Shown piece by piece: positions 18,601 through 26,499 of a DNA stretch of 64,000 bases; positions within the stretch are counted from its first letter, which is position 1, and each line of letters starts with the position of its first letter. The stretch spans positions 62,001-126,000 of the forward strand of contig CAJURQ010000001.1 of assembly GCA_910588955.1 (NCBI GenBank), in the 5' to 3' direction. The notes beneath the pieces are model-generated. The model was not told where the DNA came from, made no database searches, and worked only from the letters and a program-made list of their open reading frames with translations. This DNA is from an uncultured Lachnospiraceae bacterium. Its GTDB lineage: Bacteria; Bacillota; Clostridia; Lachnospirales; Lachnospiraceae. Both the position numbers and the translations under genes were made by a program.

Positions 18601-20667
18601 AGTGTTTCTAAGGTGACAGTCAATCCGGGATATGACTTTGACAGCGCGGAAGGAAGACGGCTTGCCTTTGAGAACGGCGGGGCGGTGGAGGTCGTGCCTG
18701 TTTACGGCGTGGAGAAACATAATACGGTCAGACTTTGGATGAGCGATAAAAAGACGCTGGAGACCGACCTGGAGTTGGTTGAATATGAGGATGGCGGCAA
18801 ATACAGCTATCTGATCTGTCCGACAGAATCTGTGGAAGAAAAGACCTATGACTGTTATCTGGGCGTGGAGAGTCCGGGTCTGCTTGCCGAACCCTTTTTC
18901 CATGCGCTCAAAGTGACGGTGAAGACGAAACAGCCGCAGGCGACGGTAAAGTCAGTGCGGGCGGCAAATCTCTTTTACCGTACCGATTCTGCGTCCGTGG
19001 ATATCAGTACCGCCGAAAAGGGCGTTGTGATCGAAGCTGTGAAATGGATCGACAGTGCGGAGGGAGAAGGAAACGGCTTTGCTTCCGAGCCGTCAGAGTA
19101 TCCGTTTGACACGACGAAGAAGGCTGGCAATGTGGAACGCCTGTATTTTGCGCAGGAAGACATCCGGCTTACGGACAAGAAAAAACCGGCGGAGCCGGGA
19201 ATCGTATCGGGTAAAATAGAAATCAGGTATGCGGGCTACAAAGAGACAGTCGAAAAGCCGGTTTCTCTCAAGTGGAATTACAAAAAGCCGACGATTGTGG
19301 TCAAAGAGAAGCAAGCCACATTGATCCCGTCTCTGGACGGTCATATAAAAGGCAGTTTTGACCTGTATAATGAGGAAAATAAGAAGCTGTTAAACAGAAG
19401 TAACGTAGAAGGGTATGACCCTCGAATCTGTTATAGTGAGTTGACTTTCCAGAACAAGGATGTGCGCAAATCCGGCTACAGGGATTACACCTATGTGGGA
19501 AGCAAGACGAAGGGCAGCGAGAAGCTTACTATGACCATCGATTCCGACTACTGGAGGGAGCCTTTGTCTGCCGTGCATACCATAAAGTTTGCTAATCCCA
19601 CGCCTTATCTGACGAAGACGAAGCTGGTTATCAATACGAGGTATGTGAGCACGGCGTACACGGATATTGAGCTGAAAAGCGCCTACACGGCGGCGCTCTC
19701 CTGTGACGACATCGTGATCGAAGGGAAGAATGCGAAATCACAGGCGTTATTGGATCAGGATATTCTGGAGATGGAACAGAAAAGCGCAGGGAGCAACCGT
19801 ATCGTAGTGAGGTTGAACAGACCGAAGACTCTGGGGGCGGAGGCCGTGAAAGCAATCAAAAACGGGACCTATGATTTTAAGGTAACGCCCTGCTTTCGGG
19901 ATGCTTCCGGAAACCAGATCAAGGGAAAGACGCTCACCTTAAAGATTCAGGCGGTAAACAAGGCGATCACGGCGAAGGTGAAGCAGTCGGGGAGTATGGA
20001 TCTGGCAAAAAATCCGGGTGCCACGAAGAACTTTGCAGAAATCAGGATCACTCCACAAAATGTCGGAGAAAACTATACGTATGATAACAAGAAAGGGCTT
20101 TCTCTGGTGGGGGAATACAGCGATTATTTTCAAATCTATTATTATACATATATACCGGGAAGGTATCAAATCAGAGCGAAAGAGAATAAGGAGAGCAAAC
20201 TGAAGGCAGGACAGCGTTACCGTTTGGCGATTCGCTTCACGCTCAAGCTGGAGAATGGTGACACGGTTCAGGTGCAGACGCCGACCTTTACCGTTCGCCC
20301 CAAGCAGTCCGTGCCGAAGGTGACGGTGCACAGCAATGCCCAGACGCTGTATGCAGGAAACGACAAATTGACAAGGACCTGCGGGTTTGAACTGCCCGAG
20401 GGAATGGGGTATCGGATCAAGTCCGTTTCCGGCGGTCTGGACTGTAATAAGGACGGAAAGCAGGATATCACGCTGACATGGGTGAAAGCGGATTCCACAG
20501 ATCACTATGTTTCAGCCATATTGAAGCTTACGGACAGAGACGGCGCGCTGACGGTGAGCGGTATGAAAGGAAAAACCTACACGATGCCTGTTCTCATAAC
20601 ACTGGAGGGCAGGGATGGCATCGCTAAGGATGTGAAGACAAACATTAAGGTAACGGTCAGAAGATAG
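12610..20667 (+). CDS. Giant secreted surface protein with Fn3-like and Ig-like repeats
   Basis: An unbroken frame of about 2,685 residues. GTG 12610 is chosen because AAGGAGAG lies just upstream and the product then starts MFKRILTVTLAAVLTLE, a compact signal peptide; ATG 12577 would add 11 residues before it. Order: signal peptide; acidic region with three exact-length 13-residue repeats (NPDTGDEPSDDSE); a beta domain resembling a PPC domain (HYVWYSFTAPKDGRYAFYTE); many Fn3-like domains of about 85-100 residues, each with a GLKENTAYEYLIG-type strand; a Big_2 domain (VWKSSDEAVVTVTEDGKV) at about 16.75-17.0 kb; then further Ig-like domains. The end (NIKVTVRR) has no LPxTG, SLH or membrane anchor, so attachment is unclear. 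Probably an adhesin or surface fibre; no enzymatic domain was recognised. Confidence 0.8.
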   Translation: MFKRILTVTLAAVLTLETPLTAYAAQTAPVQMEESVEGIEKSVEDIAENDEITGGKTENPSEEKTSEKADESEKDPEEPEQPEGGEIPDTGEEDSKNPDTGDEPSDDSENPDTGDESSDDSENPDTGDEPSDDFENPDIEDEISDEPVDNEQEEDIPPVEAEEPEQPEETEVTVSENSVSDNALSATVFSVRASEETVTALSFDALSGDGVQVTLPAKTDDRNHYVWYSFTAPKDGRYAFYTEEAFPYVAYFYLCAEPDEDTRIRNGTPQKSHSLCTTTNYMYQGETLYIGAYTVETDEDPVFTLRAAEQTTFTKNNDGTYTAALPDGDSITLRTRTGKSRFQVEMVKTTSPQCDLIPYYCPADHSEGDQYSGNEADTSVQGATACTSALPGGSYDVAFMVTRCTFENQFAALLTGMEPFVIEGANSEDIMYVHNAVCEESSIALDMESLVRDSNDMEVWCHDADSGEKIGNEITVNPWMTYKFEELDAGTEYRFDIRDADEDRILKSLTYSTKAASVQIEDATAEISDDFSKLTIKIKPSYQGTEGEGKICWKLTDSLGRVHEDDYGTIDLSEKDAQGYFTKEIDAAIDRICLTAGAEYSIQVSMQFTSEQKTVFTTTKVVKVKAPEQASVEESDITFEVRQAERDAAGKPQVDLTVKVQGLAEASKACYFFRSVRAEGEDYSGRTLFLEAGEAKDKVTLWTTALGGKYEFILSVGGSTIKATLPIENELGVRLKRVEKATDETGAFHFVRTYEIDGKENLTGTYYLQLQALPLTPGSSVLPYESIGKAVELTQANGYQATVSTLDTGWVSEQDIDYSLRIVLSETENISYDANLLAVAYDSLHTGKPHFILEKLSNSSPTSQSYQVSLAEEDAAVLRAHELRVPIYCYLREAGRQTYTQIVRNQQLQPKEDGNEDYSTIVTFSGLKADTEYEFSLRDHSGETAYATNQFRTAKDTRAVTISKTEVYVDRVKLYYTLSGFDKYTQDYVVCYYRRAGVSGAWKSNNAWPAKKDDYFTLSGLKENTAYEYLIGIGKQSDDVPYLTHTVRGTVTTRVDTRRIEVSAKTRMTSAEITYQMFNMDVTGNNIVTFFWREKGQEQWKKEAEEQYFTNEERKTLSLSGLKENTVYEYRVGFTKPWSVPTDDLMHVAEGTFQTVEDRRTVEIVPEVKAYSAKIRYTLSEMKGADDGWFVCYLKKASDAENGAGKMVYTAKMGEDAAEDTFKLEELEEETAYELTAGFGTEENAAADSLKRAKTFPFTTNPDSRSLSEAKAEVTDANVTLQVKFAGNLEKHASYVHFFYREKGQTAYEKTGRIVNVSGVEEETVAVTFSAMSLLKETEYEFAAVMTNDGTCEKPEDVTRDAYKAFGSFITAEAVKPVKLIISQEQLYLNANALYKNEKGVGFDYLNVKWEPLEADADLVWKSSDEAVVTVTEDGKVSAAAAGKAMITATSVYDSDVSVSCEVTVGDYLIGRKGADGSISPVEDARLTAARGVSCEGYVLCKAADGNLTEVLASEIISRNESIAQWVDGVIETKRAGETKLVFTSEADRVQAFLTVSVQPSTGKGFAITGFRSNYDSGRSYQALRAEEKDAGGREQYTMAYSSGKNISYTALGEIMPSRPGFDSRDFNWSIDQSDVATVDGSGKVKPLKAGDAVLRVVPKNADEDALYKTQVCEIALHIKELPPQGKSSLFYALENTHKKLGDVKFPEDWAGWKWQSPDTPLVINGENRQSYSFPAVYTGDTYYPHERLVSVQIGRVTGITAYEKEDGNHNNVLEVGTADGEGNPTEGSDSLTLCVDSLFRGDINRRESLNYTWKVEVNQPTGLVLKEGEFRLAADGRLQKTFTVTAVKKGNYTLTPVIKVTDPKTKREKVLAKTSFKIKAVEEKQAYVTLVPEETVGVQVEEGGRIVAYVDGDVKSLRIGTKLLDRMGTETVFDKLKLAWSVSDKKVATVQASKDTHSAEVKFVGEGHVILTAKAKDKAGHTATAQIEIRNRAPRVSVSKVTVNPGYDFDSAEGRRLAFENGGAVEVVPVYGVEKHNTVRLWMSDKKTLETDLELVEYEDGGKYSYLICPTESVEEKTYDCYLGVESPGLLAEPFFHALKVTVKTKQPQATVKSVRAANLFYRTDSASVDISTAEKGVVIEAVKWIDSAEGEGNGFASEPSEYPFDTTKKAGNVERLYFAQEDIRLTDKKKPAEPGIVSGKIEIRYAGYKETVEKPVSLKWNYKKPTIVVKEKQATLIPSLDGHIKGSFDLYNEENKKLLNRSNVEGYDPRICYSELTFQNKDVRKSGYRDYTYVGSKTKGSEKLTMTIDSDYWREPLSAVHTIKFANPTPYLTKTKLVINTRYVSTAYTDIELKSAYTAALSCDDIVIEGKNAKSQALLDQDILEMEQKSAGSNRIVVRLNRPKTLGAEAVKAIKNGTYDFKVTPCFRDASGNQIKGKTLTLKIQAVNKAITAKVKQSGSMDLAKNPGATKNFAEIRITPQNVGENYTYDNKKGLSLVGEYSDYFQIYYYTYIPGRYQIRAKENKESKLKAGQRYRLAIRFTLKLENGDTVQVQTPTFTVRPKQSVPKVTVHSNAQTLYAGNDKLTRTCGFELPEGMGYRIKSVSGGLDCNKDGKQDITLTWVKADSTDHYVSAILKLTDRDGALTVSGMKGKTYTMPVLITLEGRDGIAKDVKTNIKVTVRR
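12898..13014 (+). repeat. Three tandem 39-bp repeats inside the giant surface gene
   Basis: Units at 12898-12936, 12937-12975 and 12976-13014 begin AATCCCGACACAGGGGATGA and encode NPDTGDEPSDDSE with few changes. A fourth, degraded unit follows. Being in frame, the number of copies can change without breaking the gene. Confidence 0.9.
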
Positions 20668-20694
20668 GTGCGGCAGGCACATAGTAAAGAAAAT

Positions 20695-20736
20695 AAAGGT
20701 ACAGCTCCCGAATGTTTTTCACGGAGCTGTACTTTT
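20695..20736 (+). terminator. Rho-independent terminator after the giant surface gene
   Basis: AAAGGTACAGCTCC (20695-20708) pairs with GGAGCTGTACTTTT (20723-20736), ending in T residues. Confidence 0.85.
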
Positions 20737-20808
20737 ACTTTATAGGAAAGTGCTTTACATAGAATATTGCTGGAAACATAAAGTTTTGACATTTTCTGTA
20801 AAAAGGGG

Positions 20809-20848
20809 TTGACGTAGGTTACATAATATATTATAATAACATACGTTA
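20809..20848 (+). promoter_or_regulatory. Promoter with overlapping operator of the TetR-family gene
   Basis: TTGACG (20809-20814), a 17-base spacer and TATAAT (20832-20837) form a near-consensus promoter. TAACATACGTTA (20837-20848) directly after the -10 is an imperfect palindrome matching its own complement at 10 of 12 positions, and GTAGGTTAC in the spacer is a related half-site. The placement fits autorepression by the regulator encoded 50 bases downstream. Confidence 0.75.
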
Positions 20849-20898
20849 CCAAAAGAGGCTGTAAAAGAGCTGCAAAAGAGCAAGAGAGGTACATTCTT

Positions 20899-21450
20899 AT
20901 GGCAAGAAAAGAGACAATCACAAAAAATGACATACTGAACGCGGCATTTGAGATGACGCGGACGGAAGGTTCCAGTCAGGTGAGCGCGAGAACGCTGGCG
21001 GCAAAAGCGGGATGTTCGACACAGCCGATTTTCCGTGTGTACAAGAACATGGAGGAACTTGGGGACGATCTGTTTGCGAAGGCGATGGAATTTTTCAGCG
21101 CATACTACGAGGAGTTCCCGAAGCTGAACAACACGCCCTTTGTCAATCTGGGACTTGCTTACATCCGCTTTTCGCAGGAGGAGCAGAATTTATTCCGTCT
21201 GTTATTTTTGTCGGAGAACCGCCACGGAAAGAGTCTCTATGATATGTTGAACGGCAAAAACGGAGCGGTGGTGCGCGAGATCAACAGTGCGAAGATTTTC
21301 GGCTGCAAAGACCCAAGCGGGATGTTTATGAAGATGTGGATCTTTATCCACGGTGCGGCGTGCATGACACTGACAGGGGATTATGACCTGCAGGAAGAGG
21401 ACACCATCAAACTGCTGGAGGAATCCTACAACGCATTTCAGGCAATTTAA
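20899..21450 (+). CDS. TetR/AcrR-family transcriptional regulator
   Basis: A 183-residue regulator. The N-terminal helix-turn-helix is typical: ITKNDILNAAFEMTRTEG, then VSARTLAAKAGCSTQPIFRVYKNMEEL, covering residues 7-55. The C-terminal helical part would bind an unknown ligand. AAGAGAGG precedes ATG 20899. A strong promoter with a palindromic site lies immediately upstream. The next gene, an RpiR-type regulator, begins 21 bases after the stop, so the two may be co-transcribed. No transporter gene is adjacent. Confidence 0.88.
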   Translation: MARKETITKNDILNAAFEMTRTEGSSQVSARTLAAKAGCSTQPIFRVYKNMEELGDDLFAKAMEFFSAYYEEFPKLNNTPFVNLGLAYIRFSQEEQNLFRLLFLSENRHGKSLYDMLNGKNGAVVREINSAKIFGCKDPSGMFMKMWIFIHGAACMTLTGDYDLQEEDTIKLLEESYNAFQAI

Positions 21451-21471
21451 CAAAGCGAAAAGGGTTTGACG

Positions 21472-22401
21472 ATGGCAATAGAGAATCGGTATGATATCAT
21501 AACGAGAATCAACGAATATTACGGCAAGATGAGCAAGGGACAGAAGGCGATCTCCGCCTTTATCTACGATCATTACGATCAGGCGGTTTTTATGACGGCG
21601 GCGAAGCTTGGCGATACGGTGGGCGTCAGCGAATCCACTGTGGTGCGCTATGCCATGTTCATCGGCTACAACGGATATCCGGAATTTCAGAGGGATCTGG
21701 AATACTGGGTGCAGAATAAAATCAACTCCGTGCAGAAGATCGGTGCGAAGTACGGCAAGAGCAGCCAGTCTGAGATCTTAAATTCCGTGTTGCAGGCGGA
21801 TATTGAGAAGATACAGGACACCATCCACAATCTGGATCCGACGGCTTTCGAGACGGCGGTGGACATCATTTTGGAGGCGCGGACGGTCTATATCATGGGC
21901 GTCAGGAGCTGCGAGCCGCTGGCGGATTTTCTACAGTTTTACCTGAATATGATCCGTGGGAATGTGGTGCTCCTTAAAACAACAAGTGTTTCGGAAACCT
22001 TTGAGCAGATGATACGGATTGGCGAGCAGGACGCTTTTGTGGGAATCAGCTTTCCAAGATATTCCATGAGAACCTTGAAGGCGATGGAGTTTGCGAACGA
22101 CAGGAACGCCAAGGTGATCGCGGTGACGGACTCGGTGCATTCGCCGATGAACCTCTATTCGTCCTGTAATCTCTTTGCCAGAAGCGATATGGTTTCCATT
22201 GTGGACTCTCTGGTGGCACCCTTAAGCATGATCAACGCGCTGGTGGTAGCGATGTGCTTGAAACAGCCGGAGGAAGTGAAGGAGAACCTTAAGAATCTGG
22301 AAGAGGCTTGGAATAATTATCAGGTTTATCTGAACGATGAGATTAACTTTATAGATGAGGAGCCGATGTTAAACTATCCGCTTCGGAAAAGGTCAGAATA
22401 A
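21472..22401 (+). CDS. MurR/RpiR-family transcriptional regulator
   Basis: A 310-residue protein with an N-terminal RpiR-type helix-turn-helix (KGQKAISAFIYDHYDQAVFM, then VSESTVVRYAMFIGYNGYPEFQRDL) and a C-terminal SIS sugar-isomerase fold (residues about 125-265; VYIMGVRSCEPLADF, DAFVGISFPRYSMRTLKAM). SIS domains in this family bind phosphosugars, so it likely controls a sugar or amino-sugar pathway not in this window. AAAAGGG precedes ATG 21472. Its stop is one base from the start of the flavoprotein gene, so the two are translated from one message. Confidence 0.9.
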   Translation: MAIENRYDIITRINEYYGKMSKGQKAISAFIYDHYDQAVFMTAAKLGDTVGVSESTVVRYAMFIGYNGYPEFQRDLEYWVQNKINSVQKIGAKYGKSSQSEILNSVLQADIEKIQDTIHNLDPTAFETAVDIILEARTVYIMGVRSCEPLADFLQFYLNMIRGNVVLLKTTSVSETFEQMIRIGEQDAFVGISFPRYSMRTLKAMEFANDRNAKVIAVTDSVHSPMNLYSSCNLFARSDMVSIVDSLVAPLSMINALVVAMCLKQPEEVKENLKNLEEAWNNYQVYLNDEINFIDEEPMLNYPLRKRSE

Positions 22402-22402
22402 C

Positions 22403-23665
22403 ATGCGTATGGACGGGAATCAGGCGGTCGTGATCGGCGGCGGCGCTGCGGGAATGATGGCAGCGGCAGCGGCGGCAGAAAACGGACGCCCTGTTATTTT
22501 ATTAGAGAAAAATGAAAAACTTGGCAAGAAGCTGTACATCACGGGCAAGGGGCGGTGTAACGTGACTAACGCCTGCGAGCGGGACAAGTTTTTTGAAAAT
22601 ATTGTGAGCAACCCGAAGTTTCTGTACAGCGCTTTCCACACATTTGATAACAAGCGGTTGGAAAATTTTCTGGAGGAAAACGGATGCCGGTTAAAAGAGG
22701 AGCGCGGAGAGAGGGTGTTTCCGGTTTCGGACCATGCGTCGGATGTGACGGCGGCATTTGAGCGGTTCCTAAAGAAAAACGGGGTGCAGGTGCGGCTGCG
22801 CAGCGAGGTGCGGGCGATTGAGACGGAGGATGAAAAAATAACGGGTGTGCGGCTCGCGGACGGAAGCGTGATCCCTGCGGGGACGGTAATCGTGGCGACG
22901 GGCGGACTGTCCTATCAGAGTACCGGCTCTAGCGGCGACGGGCACAGGATGGCGCGGGAGCTGGGGCATAAGGTGACGGACTGCGCGCCGGCGCTAGTAT
23001 CTCTGGAGACGGAGGTGGACTGGTGCAAAAAATTACAGGGGTTATCCTTAAAGAATGTGTCCCTCACCATGAGCTGTGGAAAGAAAAAGCTTTTTCAGGG
23101 ATTCGGGGAGATGCTTTTCACCCATTACGGGGTGAGCGGACCGCTTGTCCTGTCCGCCAGCAGTTTTTACGGGAGAAAGAAAGGGACGAACGCAGTGGTC
23201 CTGACAATCGATCTGAAGCCTGCGCTCTCGGAGGAACAGCTTGATAAAAGGATGTTGAGGGACTTCGAGGAAAACAGGAACAGGCAGTTTAAAAACGCGC
23301 TGGGAGGGCTCTATCCGGCGAAGCTGATTTCTGTTATGATAGAGAGGTCTGGTATCGACCCTGAGAAAAAGGTGCATGAGGTGACAAAACAGGAGAGACG
23401 CCGTCTTGTGGAATTGACAAAGGCTTTTACCCTGCAGGTGCGCGGAAAGAGAGGCTTTGACGAGGCGGTGATCACGCAGGGCGGTGTGTCGGTGAAGGAG
23501 GTCAATCCCTCCACCATGGAGTCCAAGCTTGTCAGGGGGCTTTATTTTGCAGGGGAAGTGTTGGATTTGGACGGTCTGACAGGTGGTTTCAATTTGCAGA
23601 TCGCATGGTCTACGGGGTATTTGGCAGGGAAGTGTAGCACGGAGAGGGGAGGACAGGTTGAATAA
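22403..23665 (+). CDS. HI0933-family (BaiN/YtfB-like) NAD(P)/FAD-dependent oxidoreductase
   Basis: A 420-residue flavoprotein. The FAD-binding Rossmann motif VIGGGAAGMMAAAAAAENG is at residues 10-28. LGKKLYITGKGRCNVTN is the diagnostic HI0933 motif. The C-terminal half has GLYFAGEVLDLDGLTGGFNLQ, the second dinucleotide region with conserved Gly residues. Members include BaiN, linked to bile-acid dehydroxylation, but most have no known substrate, so I do not assign one. Its stop codon lies inside the first stem of the hairpin series that precedes cmk. In many Clostridia this gene sits directly before cmk, ispH and rpsA, as here. Confidence 0.88.
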   Translation: MRMDGNQAVVIGGGAAGMMAAAAAAENGRPVILLEKNEKLGKKLYITGKGRCNVTNACERDKFFENIVSNPKFLYSAFHTFDNKRLENFLEENGCRLKEERGERVFPVSDHASDVTAAFERFLKKNGVQVRLRSEVRAIETEDEKITGVRLADGSVIPAGTVIVATGGLSYQSTGSSGDGHRMARELGHKVTDCAPALVSLETEVDWCKKLQGLSLKNVSLTMSCGKKKLFQGFGEMLFTHYGVSGPLVLSASSFYGRKKGTNAVVLTIDLKPALSEEQLDKRMLRDFEENRNRQFKNALGGLYPAKLISVMIERSGIDPEKKVHEVTKQERRRLVELTKAFTLQVRGKRGFDEAVITQGGVSVKEVNPSTMESKLVRGLYFAGEVLDLDGLTGGFNLQIAWSTGYLAGKCSTERGGQVE

Positions 23666-23778
23666 ATTCTCTGAAGAGCAATTTATTCAACCGGGAATTT
23701 GTGTAGAAGCATCACAAATTCCATGATCGCAGAGCAGAATCTGATATTCTGCTCGCGGTCCTCAGCATAAAATGCTTC
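23657..23778 (+). other. Series of four hairpins between the flavoprotein gene and cmk
   Basis: Stem 1: GTTGAATAAATT (23657-23668) with AATTTATTCAAC (23680-23691), continued inward by CTCT/AGAG. Stem 2: GGAATTTGTG (23694-23703) with CACAAATTCC (23713-23722). Stem 3: GATCGC...GAGCAGAAT (23725-23740) with ATTCTGCTCGCGGTC (23746-23760). Stem 4: GCAT/ATGC (23765-23775). The loop of stem 2 holds GAAGCAT, which can also pair with ATGCTTC (23772-23778), a possible pseudoknot. No T run follows, so it is not a plain terminator. Confidence 0.7.
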
Positions 23779-23797
23779 GGAAAAGAGGTAATAACAC

Positions 23798-24448
23798 ATG
23801 GGATTTAATATTGCGATCGATGGTCCTGCGGGGGCGGGAAAGAGTACGATAGCTAAGATGATAGCGGCAAAGAAGGGATATATCTACGTAGATACGGGAG
23901 CCATGTACCGCGCCATGGCATTGTATCTGCTCAGGGAGAACGCGTCCCCGGAGCAGATCGACGAGAAATGTCAGGGGGTGGATATCACCATCGGTTACGA
24001 GAACGGCGAGCAGGTGGTATACTTGAACGGCGAGAACGTGAACGCGTACATCCGCACGGAGGAAGTGGGCAGGATGGCGTCTGTCAGCAGTCCGAACCCT
24101 AACGTGCGGAAAAAATTGACGCAGTTACAGCAGAAGCTGGCGGCGGACACAGATGTGGTGATGGACGGGCGTGATATTGGCACCTGCGTGCTGCCGGACG
24201 CGCAGGTGAAAGTGTATTTGACGGCGGACAGCCATGAGAGAGCGCTGCGCCGCTATAAGGAGCTTACGGCGAAGGGAGAAAGCTGTGACCTGGAGACGAT
24301 CGAGAGGGATATTATCGAGCGTGACAGGCAGGACATGACGAGGGAGATTTCCCCCTTAAAGCAGGCGGAGGACGCGGTGCTGATCGACTCCTCCCATATG
24401 ACGGTGGAAGAGGTGGCGGATGCCATAGTCTCTCTCTGCGGAGGTTGA
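23798..24448 (+). CDS. cmk: (d)CMP kinase
   Basis: A 216-residue P-loop kinase that makes (d)CDP from (d)CMP and ATP. GPAGAGKST (residues 9-17) is the Walker A loop. VDTGAMYRAMA is the nucleoside-binding segment of CMP kinases, and DGRDIGT is the conserved central motif. The C-terminal LID region has RRYKELTAKGE and RDRQDMTREISPL. AAAAGAGG lies 10 bases upstream. The stop is three bases before the ispH start. Confidence 0.96.
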   Translation: MGFNIAIDGPAGAGKSTIAKMIAAKKGYIYVDTGAMYRAMALYLLRENASPEQIDEKCQGVDITIGYENGEQVVYLNGENVNAYIRTEEVGRMASVSSPNPNVRKKLTQLQQKLAADTDVVMDGRDIGTCVLPDAQVKVYLTADSHERALRRYKELTAKGESCDLETIERDIIERDRQDMTREISPLKQAEDAVLIDSSHMTVEEVADAIVSLCGG

Positions 24449-24451
24449 TGT

Positions 24452-25321
24452 ATGGAAGTGATTTTGGCGGAGCATGCGGGATTCTGCTTCGGCGTGCGGC
24501 GTGCGGTGGACACCGTCTATGAACAGATTGAGAACAGGGAAAAAGAGGGGCATCCGATTTATACCTTCGGACCGATCATACATAACGAGGAAGTGGTGGG
24601 CGATCTGGAAAGGCGTGGCGTGCGCGTGCTTGATTCCCTTGCGGACGCGGGGGGAGTTCCCGAAGGGGAGAGGGGTACGGTGATCATCCGCTCCCACGGC
24701 GTGGAAAAAATTGTCTGTGAAAGCCTGAAAGAGCTCGGATATGAGGTGGTGGACGCCACCTGTCCCTTTGTGAAACGGATCCACAATATTGTGGAGAAGG
24801 AGAGCGCGGCGGGCAAAAGTATCGTGATTGTCGGCAATGCGGGGCATCCGGAGGTGGAGGGAATCAGGGGGTGGTCCGCGTCCGAAACTTATATTGTGGA
24901 GTCTTTGGAAGAGGCACGAAATCTTGACTTGAGACCGGAGGAAGAACTCTGTATTGTTTCACAAACGACATTTAACTACAAGAAATTTCAAGATGTGGTT
25001 GAAATTTTCAAGGAAAGAGGTTACAATGGTAGTGTTGTGAATACTGTATGTAACGCTACGGAAGTGCGACAGGCCGAGGCCAGAGAACTTGCGGCACGGG
25101 TTGATGTGATGATAGTTATAGGCGGGACTCATAGTTCAAACACAAGGAAGCTCTATGAGATCTGCAAACAGGAGTGCGATATGACTTACTATATACAGAC
25201 ACTCGACGACTTGCATTTAAGGTTACCTGAATCTTTCCGACTGGTGGGTATTACAGCAGGGGCTTCAACCCCAAACAATATTATCGAGGAGGTTCAAAAT
25301 TATGTCAGAGTTAACTTTTGA
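24452..25321 (+). CDS. ispH: 4-hydroxy-3-methylbut-2-enyl diphosphate reductase
   Basis: A 289-residue IspH, the last enzyme of the MEP isoprenoid pathway, which makes IPP and DMAPP. The three Fe-S cluster cysteines are visible in AGFCFGVRRAVD (Cys12), DATCPFV and NTVCNATEVRQ. Substrate-binding motifs RSHGV and GGTHSSNT are present. GGAGG precedes ATG 24452. The last 20 bases overlap the start of the S1 gene in another frame, so translation of the two is probably coupled. In some Clostridia the two are one fused protein. Confidence 0.96.
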   Translation: MEVILAEHAGFCFGVRRAVDTVYEQIENREKEGHPIYTFGPIIHNEEVVGDLERRGVRVLDSLADAGGVPEGERGTVIIRSHGVEKIVCESLKELGYEVVDATCPFVKRIHNIVEKESAAGKSIVIVGNAGHPEVEGIRGWSASETYIVESLEEARNLDLRPEEELCIVSQTTFNYKKFQDVVEIFKERGYNGSVVNTVCNATEVRQAEARELAARVDVMIVIGGTHSSNTRKLYEICKQECDMTYYIQTLDDLHLRLPESFRLVGITAGASTPNNIIEEVQNYVRVNF

Positions 25322-26447
25322 ACAAATGTTAGAGGATTCTTTAAAAACAATACACACAGGAGAGGTTGTTGAAGGTACCGTTATTGATGTAAAGCCGGAA
25401 GAGATCATTCTCAACATCGGATATAAGTCAGATGGCGTTTTGACGAGAAATGAATATACAAACGAACCCAATGTAGATTTGACAACCATCGCGAAGCCCG
25501 GGGACACCATGGAGGTGAAGGTGCTCAAGGTGAATGACGGTGAGGGACAGGTTCTCCTCACCTACAAGCGTCTCGCTGCGGACAGGGGCAATAAGCGGAT
25601 CGAGGAAGCATACGAGAACAGGGAAGTACTCACGGCAAAAGTGGCACAGGTGCTAGACGGCGGTTTAAGCGTTGTTGTGGAAGAGGTAAGAATCTTTATT
25701 CCGGCGAGCCTTGTATCCGATACTTACGAGAAAGATTTGAACAAGTATGCGGGTCAGGAGATCCAGTTCGTGATCAGCGAGTACAACCCGAAGAGAAGAA
25801 GATACATCGGCGACAGAAAGCAGCTTATCCTTGAGGAGAAGGCGGAGTTGCAGAAGAAACTTTTCGAGACCATCAAGATCGGCGATACCGTGGAAGGCAC
25901 GGTTAAGAATGTGACCGACTTTGGCGCGTTCATCGATCTGGGCGGCTGCGACGGTCTGCTTCACATCTCCGAGATGTCATGGGGCAGGGTTGAGAATCCG
26001 AAGAAGGTATTTAAGGTTGGCGATGTGGTGAAAGTGCTTATCAAGGATATTTCCGGCACGAAGATCGCGTTAAGCCTTAAGTTTGAAGATCAGAATCCTT
26101 GGAAGGATGCGGCAAGCAAGTATGCGGTAGGCACAGAGGTGACCGGCAAGGTGGCGCGCATGACGGATTTCGGTGCGTTTATCGAGTTGGAGCCTGGCAT
26201 TGACGCCCTGCTTCACGTGTCCCAGATTTCCAAAGAACATATTGATAAGCCTTCCGACGTACTTAAGAGCGGCGAGGAAGTGACCGCAAAAGTTGTGGAC
26301 TTTAACGAGGCGGACAAGAAGATCAGCCTGAGCATCAAAGCGATGTTTGCGCCGGAGCCAAAGGCTGAGAAAGTGGAAGACGAAGACGTTGTGTCCGTGG
26401 ATATCGACGCGGTGATTGCGGAGGAGAGCGGGGACGCAGCAGAGTAA
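25302..26447 (+). CDS. rpsA: 30S ribosomal protein S1 homologue with four S1 domains
   Basis: A 381-residue RNA-binding protein with four OB-fold S1 domains at about residues 15-85, 105-170, 190-260 and 275-345. The last two are the best conserved (GTVKNVTDFGAFIDLGGCDGLLHISEMSW and GKVARMTDFGAFIELEPGIDALLHVSQIS). Firmicute S1 proteins are shorter than the six-domain enterobacterial form, so this length is usual. Its AGGAGG and start lie within the 3' end of ispH. The acidic tail (DEDVVSVDIDAVIAEESGD) is typical. Confidence 0.92.
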   Translation: MSELTFEQMLEDSLKTIHTGEVVEGTVIDVKPEEIILNIGYKSDGVLTRNEYTNEPNVDLTTIAKPGDTMEVKVLKVNDGEGQVLLTYKRLAADRGNKRIEEAYENREVLTAKVAQVLDGGLSVVVEEVRIFIPASLVSDTYEKDLNKYAGQEIQFVISEYNPKRRRYIGDRKQLILEEKAELQKKLFETIKIGDTVEGTVKNVTDFGAFIDLGGCDGLLHISEMSWGRVENPKKVFKVGDVVKVLIKDISGTKIALSLKFEDQNPWKDAASKYAVGTEVTGKVARMTDFGAFIELEPGIDALLHVSQISKEHIDKPSDVLKSGEEVTAKVVDFNEADKKISLSIKAMFAPEPKAEKVEDEDVVSVDIDAVIAEESGDAAE

Positions 26448-26499
26448 GACATAATAGGCATAAACATTTTTCATAAATAGGTAAAGGCGGTGGTAATCC

